64,000 bases of DNA from Prochlorococcus sp. RS04 (GTDB lineage Bacteria > Cyanobacteriota > Cyanobacteriia > PCC-6307 > Cyanobiaceae). The notes under the pieces are model-generated. The model was given only the letters and a program-made list of their open reading frames with translations. It ran no database searches and was not told where the DNA came from. Every line of letters begins with the position of its first letter. The first letter of the stretch is position 1. This document shows, one piece after another, positions 33,776 through 40,218 of this stretch. Where the stretch lies: positions 1,364,001 to 1,428,000 of the forward strand of contig NZ_CP018346.1 of assembly GCF_001989455.1 (NCBI RefSeq), written 5' to 3'. A program made the position numbers and the translations under genes.

Positions 33776-33812
33776 ATGAGTTTATTTGATATTCTTTTGC
33801 TATAAATTAATT

Positions 33813-33926
33813 GAGGCCAGACCTCGTCAGCACACTCTACGTTTGCTGCAAGACATAAATTGATTCTATATAGTTGCGAGTCGATTTAATAACCCTTTCA
33901 GTAGTTGGAATTTCTGGAAGGGTTTC
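33813..33926 (+). ncRNA. Candidate small RNA, about 114 nt
   Basis: A -10-like TATAAA (33801-33806) is followed by GAGG...CCTC and CAGCA...TGCTG hairpins. The stretch ends in a terminator (AACCCTT at 33891-33897 pairing with AAGGGTT at 33918-33924). No ORF is present on this strand in the structured part. The RNA is inferred from promoter, structure and terminator. Confidence 0.45.
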
Positions 33927-33929
33927 TTG

Positions 33930-34085
33930 TTACTGATATTTATTTAGTAATCGGTTATAAATTACCAACAATACAATTACCCCCGCTATTCCATAAATTG
34001 CATGGGATGGGTCGTGATGATTCTGCCAAAGCTCTTTTAAAAATCCCTTCAAAACTTCAAGGCCATTGCCTAATGAGAATAACAC
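33930..34085 (-). CDS. Small membrane protein with GTG start, 51 aa
   Basis: From GTG it reads (M)LFSLGNGLEVLKGFLKELWQ then NHHDPSHAIYGIAGVIVLLV and a basic end: a cytosolic helix, a His-rich turn and one membrane helix. There is no in-frame ATG. The opposite-strand 67-aa frame is rejected in favour of this one. It converges on the candidate small RNA. Confidence 0.5.
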   Translation of the reverse strand: MLFSLGNGLEVLKGFLKELWQNHHDPSHAIYGIAGVIVLLVIYNRLLNKYQ

Positions 34086-34159
34086 CCATAAGATTTTTCA
34101 TAAATTAATTTGCATAATTTCTTACAACTGGTAATTTTAGTGGGCTTCAATAAATTCAA

Positions 34160-34384
34160 ATGCAAGATAAAAAAATTGAAAAGATAGCTGCAGTTGCAGT
34201 AAATATAACAAAGGTGCTGGTAATAATTTATTTAGGCTTCGTAGAAGTATTTAAAATTGGCAAATTACTTAGAGAGAAGTTAGATGTTGAATTTGATATT
34301 TCTCGAAAATGGGCTTCACAAAATTATTCAATTCTAAAAAAACGACTAGCGGAACGAAAAGTAGCGGGTGTTATAGAAAATTAG
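34160..34384 (+). CDS. Small membrane-associated protein, 74 aa
   Basis: One hydrophobic segment (about 8-30, AAVAVNITKVLVIIYLGFVE) is followed by a basic helical tail. Function unknown. Convergent with the next minus-strand gene. Confidence 0.5.
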   Translation: MQDKKIEKIAAVAVNITKVLVIIYLGFVEVFKIGKLLREKLDVEFDISRKWASQNYSILKKRLAERKVAGVIEN

Positions 34385-34396
34385 TAAGCGTTTTAT

Positions 34397-34660
34397 TTAC
34401 GCAACAAGTTTGATCGAATATACGGCATCCTTACAATTATTTTTTTTATCCCATTCCTTTGCGAAAGGAGATTCCATCTCTGCACCTAATTTTTCTAAGT
34501 CGGTACAGTTCATTAACAAATGAGATTTGTGTTCATTCACTTTTACAAACTCATAATCAGTTACAAACTCCTTACACATTTCATCAAGAAATAAAGTCGT
34601 TACATCATTTTTAAATTCTTCAAATGTACAGCTAAAAGTTGAGATTATGAGAGTATTCAT
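34397..34660 (-). CDS. Small alpha/beta protein, 87 aa, preceded by the recurring leader
   Basis: MNTLIISTFSCTFEEFKNDV ... KSHLLMNCTDLEKLGAEMES. The length and beta-alpha-beta feel recall DUF3764/ABM-like small proteins. It carries the same promoter/leader cassette and the same upstream 40-aa membrane gene as the DUF3764-type gene at 51912. Cytosolic, function unknown. Confidence 0.6.
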   Translation of the reverse strand: MNTLIISTFSCTFEEFKNDVTTLFLDEMCKEFVTDYEFVKVNEHKSHLLMNCTDLEKLGAEMESPFAKEWDKKNNCKDAVYSIKLVA

Positions 34661-34712
34661 TAAAAAAAAGGAGCTAATTACCCCTTATTTTAGATCGACT
34701 TTCAATCAATTA
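34661..34712 (-). promoter_or_regulatory. Recurring promoter/leader cassette (copy 1)
   Basis: Minus strand: TTGATTGAAAGTCGATCTAA then AATAAGGGG...CTCCTTTTTTTT just before ATG. The -10-like TAAAAT lies about 30 bp upstream of the start. AAGGGG pairs with CTCCTT to form a hairpin with a T run. Other copies: 46916, 51862, 53007. Confidence 0.6.
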
Positions 34713-34832
34713 GTAATTAATTAATTTTCTTTTTCCATCTCTAGTTTCTACTTTATTTATTCTTAAACCTATAAAAGCAGCCCAAATAACTGCAAATAAA
34801 ATTGGTAAAAAAATGATTGCAAGTTTCATCAT
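34710..34832 (-). CDS. Tiny membrane protein, 40 aa (near-identical copy at 51742)
   Basis: MMKLAIIFLPILFAVIWAAF then IGLRINKVETRDGKRKLINY: one membrane helix and a basic tail. It differs from the copy at 51742 in three residues, and about 70 bp of upstream DNA are also similar between the copies. Either a recent duplication or strong conservation. Confidence 0.65.
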   Translation of the reverse strand: MMKLAIIFLPILFAVIWAAFIGLRINKVETRDGKRKLINY

Positions 34833-34903
34833 TGTTTTAATCCTGTTATTTGCTCAAAAGAATACCCTTTAAATAAATAGGAAAAAATAGGTACTTTATC
34901 TAA

Positions 34904-35188
34904 TTAAGCAGCATCATATTCTTCATCTTCAAGCTCTCTCATAAATCTTTTATCTAATAAGTAAGCGTCTAAAAGCTCTGCTGCCATCAGTATCTCAGGA
35001 GCATTTTTAGATACTTCTTGTTGATCTTTGTCTAATAAGTAATTGTCTAAAAGCTCTAGATTGTTATTTTCTTTAATTTCTTTATCGCTGTCTAATAGCT
35101 CTCTTATATAGGTATATACAAGCTTTTTGTCGTACCCACTTTCTCTAATTTCTTTTATCATTTCGATTGGAATTTTCATAATCGTCAA
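34904..35188 (-). CDS. Acidic helical protein with internal repeat, 94 aa
   Basis: Contains ELLDNYLLDKD and AELLDAYLLDKR, an internal duplication of about 29 residues. Leu/Asp-rich amphipathic helices suggest protein-protein binding. Start uncertain: Met1 or Met4 (MKIPIEMIKEIRESGYDKKL). Function unknown. Confidence 0.55.
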   Translation of the reverse strand: MTIMKIPIEMIKEIRESGYDKKLVYTYIRELLDSDKEIKENNNLELLDNYLLDKDQQEVSKNAPEILMAAELLDAYLLDKRFMRELEDEEYDAA

Positions 35189-35330
35189 TCCCTATGTGAC
35201 AGTCTTTTAGAGGAAAATAAGCCTAAATAAGCCAGTAATAGAGGTATTTAGAGCAAATTAGAGCCCATAGACGCATACTTACGAAAAAATAAGGAAAAAG
35301 CAAGAGAATTACCATTAAGCAGAATTGAAG

Positions 35331-35364
35331 TTGTCCACTATTTGTCCATTTTAGGCGTGGACAA
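35331..35364. repeat. Paired direct repeat TTGTCCA with inverted copy
   Basis: TTGTCCA at 35331-35337 and 35342-35348 (11-bp period), plus the inverted copy TGGACAA at 35358-35364. Lies about 60-90 bp from a tRNA-Pro fragment; possible recombinase arm sites. Confidence 0.6.
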
Positions 35365-35374
35365 ATTTCTCAAT

Positions 35375-35466
35375 AAAAAAGCGAGTCTGGGAAACTCACT
35401 AGTAGGATTGGTTTTAAAGAGTCGGGGCGACAGGATTCGAACCTGCGACCTAGTGCTCCCAAAGCA
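35375..35466 (-). repeat. 3' tRNA-Pro(UGG) fragment with terminator hairpin (attachment-site copy A)
   Basis: On the minus strand 35466-35422 gives anticodon loop TTTGGGA, variable region, T-arm (GCAGGTTCGAATCCTGT) and acceptor strand of a tRNA-Pro. The 5' half is missing. Beyond it lies the hairpin GAGTctgggaaACTC (35382-35399), the tRNA terminator. Typical of an att site left by a tRNA-targeting element. Confidence 0.85.
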
Positions 35467-35479
35467 CCTGTGGGAAATG

Positions 35480-35959
35480 CTAAATAAATCTAAAAAGAAT
35501 ATTTTTCATAATTGGGAATAATCTAAAGCCTTTTTTTGTCTTTTCTTTTGGAAGAAGAAAATTCTTGCAATACTTATCACTATCTCCAACAAGCTTTTCT
35601 AATTCCAATTTTGATTCTTTATAGCTTTGACTTTTTTTATCACCAAGTTGATAAGTACATAAGAATTTCAATCTTTCATTTCTGATCACTGGTTGTAATT
35701 GCCTGATAAGAAAAAATATTGTGAGTGAAAGGCTTATGAAACCAGCAAAAATAATAAATGAGGAAAAAATTGATGAAGAAAAGGAATAATTAGTTTTCTT
35801 TTTTACTATCTTTCTAGGCTTGGAATGAACTTTTTTTCTTGTTGGATTTTTTCTTCCCTTAACACCATTCCGAGATAATCCTTTAGTTCTTTTTTTAAAC
35901 AAACTTCTTAAGGAATATGCACATATGTTTCTTTTATCGTTTAGAAGGTAACAAAACAA
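35480..35959 (-). CDS. Membrane protein, 159 aa, cargo of a tRNA-bounded module
   Basis: A very basic N-terminal 60 residues (RKNPTRKKVHSKPRKIVKKK) precede one membrane helix (about 66-88) and a polar C-terminal domain with two Cys (CTYQLGDKK, KYCKNFLL). No family recognised. The only gene between tRNA fragments A and B. Confidence 0.55.
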   Translation of the reverse strand: MFCYLLNDKRNICAYSLRSLFKKRTKGLSRNGVKGRKNPTRKKVHSKPRKIVKKKTNYSFSSSIFSSFIIFAGFISLSLTIFFLIRQLQPVIRNERLKFLCTYQLGDKKSQSYKESKLELEKLVGDSDKYCKNFLLPKEKTKKGFRLFPIMKNILFRFI

Positions 35960-36020
35960 GTTATGAACGCATAAAAAGTTTTATAAGGTATTTAAAAACA
36001 ATTCCTAGTAAAGTTATTTA

Positions 36021-36041
36021 TTTTTCCCAATTTTTTCCCAA
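36021..36041. repeat. Direct repeat TTTTTCCCAA, 11-bp period
   Basis: TTTTTCCCAA at 36021-36030 and 36032-36041, about 30 bp from tRNA fragment B. Same arrangement as the repeats near the other fragments. Confidence 0.6.
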
Positions 36042-36071
36042 GGTGGGTTTTGGCCTTCGCTGAAAAGCCAG

Positions 36072-36116
36072 TCGGGGCGGGGAGATTCGAACTCCCGACC
36101 TAATGCTCCCAAAGCA
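36072..36116 (-). repeat. 3' tRNA-Pro fragment, variant T-arm (copy B)
   Basis: On the minus strand TTTGGGAGCATTAGGTCGGG then AGTTCGAATCTCCC and the CGCCCCGA acceptor. The T-stem differs from the other copies by compensated changes (GGGAG/CTCCC), so it derives from a different tRNA allele. The RTX protease gene stops 20 bp away. Confidence 0.8.
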
Positions 36117-36135
36117 ATTGGGTATTAACATAAAA

Positions 36136-39126
36136 TTAATCTATAATCCCATTTTTATTAAAATCAATATTAAAAATACTTTCATATCCGTTACTTGTTG
36201 TCTGTGCATCAGTTAACCAGCCACTCCCAGTTGTCATAACACCAGAAGAATTTGTTGACCATATATAGTTATAGCCTTCTCTATACGAGCCATCGCTACC
36301 TTCAAATAAGACATCAAATCCACTGCCAGTCTGTTTTGCAGCAGTGACATCCCATAGAGAAGAACTATCGTCAGAATAAGTTCCACCTTCACTGTTTTTA
36401 AGAGTATAGATATCTGAGCTGCCAAATAATTGATAGGCAGATCCTCCAGAAATTAGTCCATCATTATTAAAATCTTTGCCAAATTTATTTTCATAACCAC
36501 TGGCATGGCTTGCTGTCTGTGCATCAGTTAACCAGCCACTCCCAGTTGTCATAACACCAGAAGAATTTGTTGACCATATATAGTTATAGCCTTCTCTATA
36601 CGAGCCATCGCTACCTTCAAATAAGACATCAAATCCACTGCCAGTCTGTTTTGCAGCAGTGACATCCCATAGAGAAGAACTATCGTCAGAATAAGTTCCA
36701 CCTTCACTGTTTTTAAGAGTATAGATATCTGAGCTGCCAAATAATTGATAGGCAGATCCTCCAGAAATTAGTCCATCATTATTAAAATCTTTGCCAAATT
36801 TATTTTCATAACCACTGGCATGGCTTGCTGTCTGTGCATCAGTTAACCAGCCACTCCCAGTTGTCATAACACCAGAAGAATTTGTTGACCATATATAGTT
36901 ATAGCCTTCTCTATACGAGCCATCGCTACCTTCAAATAAGACATCAAATCCACTGCCAGTCTGTTTTGCAGCAGTGACATCCCATAGAGAAGAACTATCG
37001 TCAGAATAAGTTCCACCTTCACTGTTTTTAAGAGTATAGATATCAGAGGTACCAATGAGTTTATAGCCATCAGAACTTAGAAAAGCTCCATTTCTTAGAT
37101 TAGATGCTGTATAAGTAGTTGAGTTAAAAGTTAGATTTTCTATCGTTGTAAGAGAATCGGTTCCATCTCTATTAGAGGTATTATCTGTAATCTTTATAGT
37201 CTGATTATCTGCACTTTTCCAAACTGTGTAATTGTATATATCTGCTGAGAATTGAGCAGTATCTGTGCCTGTACCACCAGTTAAAGTATCATCACCAGAA
37301 CCTCCAATTAAAGTATCGTTTCCAGAACCACCATCTAAAGTATTATTACCAGAATTTCCGGTAAGAGTATTATCTAAAGAATTACCCGTTGCATCTATAT
37401 TGCTTGATCCCGTGAGAGTTAAATTTTCTACATTATTGGATGCTGTGTAGGTAACAGAAGATTGTATTAAATCTGTTCCTTCTGAAGAATTTTCTGTAAC
37501 AGTATCGCTGGTACTGTCCACCAAATAAGTATCATTACCAGCTCCTCCAATTAAAGTGTCATCACCAGCGCCTCCATTAAGAAGATTATTATATTCATTC
37601 CCAACTAAAGAATCATTATTTGATCCCCCAGTTGCATTTTCGATTATACAGTTTCCTGTTGAATTGAAAGCGATTGTGTAACCAATATTCTGAGTTCCAA
37701 GTCTTGAGATAAAACCGCCTCCGCCAAGAGAGTTTTCTAATGTTGCATTTCTTAGATCAATAGTCACTGAATCTGTTTGTCCAGCTGCAGTTATAGTATC
37801 TTCACCCCCATTGTCCCAGAGGCAATTCCATCCATTCAAATTAGAGTTATCTAAGGAGTATGTATTATTTCCTGTTGATGCATTAGTATTGGCGCCATAA
37901 AGAGCTTGGGTTGCAGCAATATCAAAAGCGCCTAGTGTCTCTAAAAATCCAGATGAAGCAGAATAAGAAGAAGGGTTATAGTCATTACTACCAACTGTGT
38001 TATAACTCATAACGGTATAGGGAGACGCACTTAATCCATGATCTCCTGTATCATTACTATTCAATACACCTGGAAATACTGCAGTGTTATCGTGTGGGTG
38101 GGCAATTCCCATTGAATGGCCAAGTTCATGCATAGCCAATTCAAGTAGGAAGGTTCCTGGTGAAAATATATCTGATCTATCGGGCACTCCATCGGTAGAA
38201 TATTCTGTATAATTGACAGTTGTTAAACCAGTGGGTGTGGTGGATGCATAAAGATAAGATCCTGTTGTATCGGGAGGCGAAGCCCAGCCAGCAGCACCAA
38301 TACTCTCTTCCTTATTAAGAGAAGCCCAAAGAATATGAGATTCACTTGCTGTTCTTCCTTCTGAGAAAGTAATATTGGCTACTGAAGAAAATGCATTCAT
38401 AGCTGAGATATATCCAGTTCTCTCCTGGGCTAGTAAAGGCCCAGCTTTAAATTGCCCCATAGTTATATCGTCGTCATAAATAAAGAACTTCAAAGCAGTT
38501 GTAGTTGTTGTTGGATTTGCACTCCCCCATTTACAACCATTACCCCATTTAAGTCCTTGCATAAATACATTAGTATGATCAATACCAGACCAAATATCCG
38601 ATAAAGATAAGTCTGCATTTGGAGCAAAATCTCCAAAATCTCTTACTGTAGAGACTATTTCAGGTGTCGAATTAACAGTAGTCGTGAGACGATAACTTCC
38701 TGTGGAACTACTTAACCACGGAGCAGATTTTGCCGCCAAGAAGTATGTACCAGTATTTGATGCTGTAAAACTAATTCTTGATTCAAATAATCTTTCTCCT
38801 CCATCATCGTCTGACTTTAAAAGAGACGGTGAGTAATCAAACAGTTCGAGATATGGGTCAAATAATGTACCATGTCCAGACCCTCTTCCCGTAAGTTCAA
38901 AAGTATAACTAGCTCCTCGAATAAGTCTTATTGCAACAGCATCTTTATCTCCTGAATAGCTTATATTTCCTGAAAAAGTATCTCCTGCCGAAATGGCGTA
39001 TGGAGTATTTTTACTGTAAGGAGCATCAGAAGTTTCTACAATATTTCTCAGAGAATTTGAACCAATGTAATTCAATCCCTCTTCACTATGAATATTTCGT
39101 TCACCATAACTACATAAAACACACAA
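36136..39126 (-). CDS. Secreted RTX metalloprotease (M10/serralysin-like), 996 aa
   Basis: Calcium-binding type I-secreted protease. Domain order: a PPC-like beta domain (about 40-150), a metallopeptidase with HELGHSMGIAH (His333, Glu334, His337, His343) and a Met-turn-like SPYTVMSYN, a serralysin C-domain, and GGAGDDTLIGGAGNDT-type RTX nonapeptides (about 515-620). Three near-identical 105-residue repeats end the protein. There is no signal peptide, as expected for type I export. The exporter genes follow directly downstream in transcription. The C-terminus abuts tRNA fragment B. Confidence 0.88.
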   Translation of the reverse strand: MCVLCSYGERNIHSEEGLNYIGSNSLRNIVETSDAPYSKNTPYAISAGDTFSGNISYSGDKDAVAIRLIRGASYTFELTGRGSGHGTLFDPYLELFDYSPSLLKSDDDGGERLFESRISFTASNTGTYFLAAKSAPWLSSSTGSYRLTTTVNSTPEIVSTVRDFGDFAPNADLSLSDIWSGIDHTNVFMQGLKWGNGCKWGSANPTTTTTALKFFIYDDDITMGQFKAGPLLAQERTGYISAMNAFSSVANITFSEGRTASESHILWASLNKEESIGAAGWASPPDTTGSYLYASTTPTGLTTVNYTEYSTDGVPDRSDIFSPGTFLLELAMHELGHSMGIAHPHDNTAVFPGVLNSNDTGDHGLSASPYTVMSYNTVGSNDYNPSSYSASSGFLETLGAFDIAATQALYGANTNASTGNNTYSLDNSNLNGWNCLWDNGGEDTITAAGQTDSVTIDLRNATLENSLGGGGFISRLGTQNIGYTIAFNSTGNCIIENATGGSNNDSLVGNEYNNLLNGGAGDDTLIGGAGNDTYLVDSTSDTVTENSSEGTDLIQSSVTYTASNNVENLTLTGSSNIDATGNSLDNTLTGNSGNNTLDGGSGNDTLIGGSGDDTLTGGTGTDTAQFSADIYNYTVWKSADNQTIKITDNTSNRDGTDSLTTIENLTFNSTTYTASNLRNGAFLSSDGYKLIGTSDIYTLKNSEGGTYSDDSSSLWDVTAAKQTGSGFDVLFEGSDGSYREGYNYIWSTNSSGVMTTGSGWLTDAQTASHASGYENKFGKDFNNDGLISGGSAYQLFGSSDIYTLKNSEGGTYSDDSSSLWDVTAAKQTGSGFDVLFEGSDGSYREGYNYIWSTNSSGVMTTGSGWLTDAQTASHASGYENKFGKDFNNDGLISGGSAYQLFGSSDIYTLKNSEGGTYSDDSSSLWDVTAAKQTGSGFDVLFEGSDGSYREGYNYIWSTNSSGVMTTGSGWLTDAQTTSNGYESIFNIDFNKNGIID
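36165..37075 (-). repeat. Triplicated 315-bp coding repeat in the RTX protease
   Basis: Three tandem copies with an exact 315-bp (105-codon) period and long stretches identical at DNA level. This points to recent amplification or ongoing homogenisation. The repeat encodes GGTYSDDSSSLWDVTAAKQT and related sequence, reminiscent of repeats in cyanobacterial surface proteins. Confidence 0.9.
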
Positions 39127-39207
39127 GTTTCAAATTTTGTAGTAATTTTTTTTATGTTATCTAATTCTTTCTTAAGTATTTAACTAAAATGTTCAATTTT
39201 TAATAAT

Positions 39208-40218
39208 TTATTTCCGATCTGACTTTATTCCTCGAAGTGCGTCAAATGCTTTATCAATAGTATCTGTCAATAAAGTTATTAAACGTTTTTTTCTTACGAT
39301 AAAGTTAACGGAAACACTTTGGCCAGATTTTATTTCATAATTTTTTTTATTTAAATTAAAATATTGCCTTTCTAAGCTTACTAATACAGGAAATCTTGAT
39401 TGAGGATTTTGTTGATCAGCGGGTAAAACTTCTTCTCCTACTAATTTTAATTTGCCTTTTATTGAACCAAATTCTGTAAAAGGAAAAGCATCAACTCTTA
39501 TTTCAGCTTTCATATTTGGTGTAAGAAAACCTACATCTTTGTTAGTAAGAAAAACTTTAGCCTCTAAATCACCATCAGGAACAATTTTCAAAAGTACTTC
39601 TCCTTCGGTCACTGCATATCCTTTACTAGATGGTATTAAGTTAAATACAACGCCATCCACTGGTGATGACAATCTAGTCCTTGCATCCATCGCTTTTATT
39701 TCTTCAATTTTAGAATTAGCTTGATTTAACTTCAATTTGATATCTTGAACAGCAATTTTTTTTTCTAAATAATCTACTTTAGAAATTGCGCCCTCTTTAA
39801 AAAGCGTTTCATAGATGTCTAAAATATTTTGACTGATTTTTAGTGATTCATAAAGATTTTCAACATTTAATCTCAATCCTTGAATCTGAGCCTGATATAT
39901 TGAAGAATCTAATTTGATTAAAATTTCTCCATTTTTAACCTTTTGCCCCTCATTAACTTTAATATTTTTTATGGTTCCTCCTATTGGAGATTTAATTGGT
40001 CGTTCTGAACCTTTAGCTTGTAATTCCCCTTTTGCAATTACAACTTCATCTATACGAACAATAGAAGAATATATAAATCCAACACTAACGGTACTAATAA
40101 TTGACCAAAGAAGTCTTCTGTTCCATCTTTGAGAAGATTCGAATCTTGGTTCTTCATTACTGGAATTACTACTTATCCAAGATTTTAAGTTTTTGAGCTT
40201 AAATTCTTTTTTTATCAT
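39208..40218 (-). CDS. HlyD-type adaptor of a type I secretion system
   Basis: 336 residues: an N-terminal cytosolic part, one membrane helix (about 34-52), lipoyl halves around a coiled coil (GTIKNIKVNEGQKVKNGEIL ... LSSPVDGVVFNLIPSSKGYA) and a beta-barrel (AEIRVDAFPFTEFG). It links the ABC exporter to an outer-membrane channel of TolC type, which is not encoded here. The start overlaps the ABC gene stop by 4 bp. Confidence 0.92.
   Translation of the reverse strand: MIKKEFKLKNLKSWISSNSSNEEPRFESSQRWNRRLLWSIISTVSVGFIYSSIVRIDEVVIAKGELQAKGSERPIKSPIGGTIKNIKVNEGQKVKNGEILIKLDSSIYQAQIQGLRLNVENLYESLKISQNILDIYETLFKEGAISKVDYLEKKIAVQDIKLKLNQANSKIEEIKAMDARTRLSSPVDGVVFNLIPSSKGYAVTEGEVLLKIVPDGDLEAKVFLTNKDVGFLTPNMKAEIRVDAFPFTEFGSIKGKLKLVGEEVLPADQQNPQSRFPVLVSLERQYFNLNKKNYEIKSGQSVSVNFIVRKKRLITLLTDTIDKAFDALRGIKSDRK

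Noticed and set aside
33905-34108. Plus-strand 67-aa frame with TTG start
   Set aside because: The opposite strand encodes a more protein-like membrane sequence (33930-34085), and this frame begins inside a terminator hairpin.
35422-35466. Functional tRNA-Pro gene
   Set aside because: Only the 3' half is present; bases beyond the anticodon loop do not form a D-arm or acceptor strand.
36234-37070. Three 63-68-aa minus frames with identical sequence
   Set aside because: They are alternate-frame shadows of the 315-bp repeat inside the RTX protease gene.
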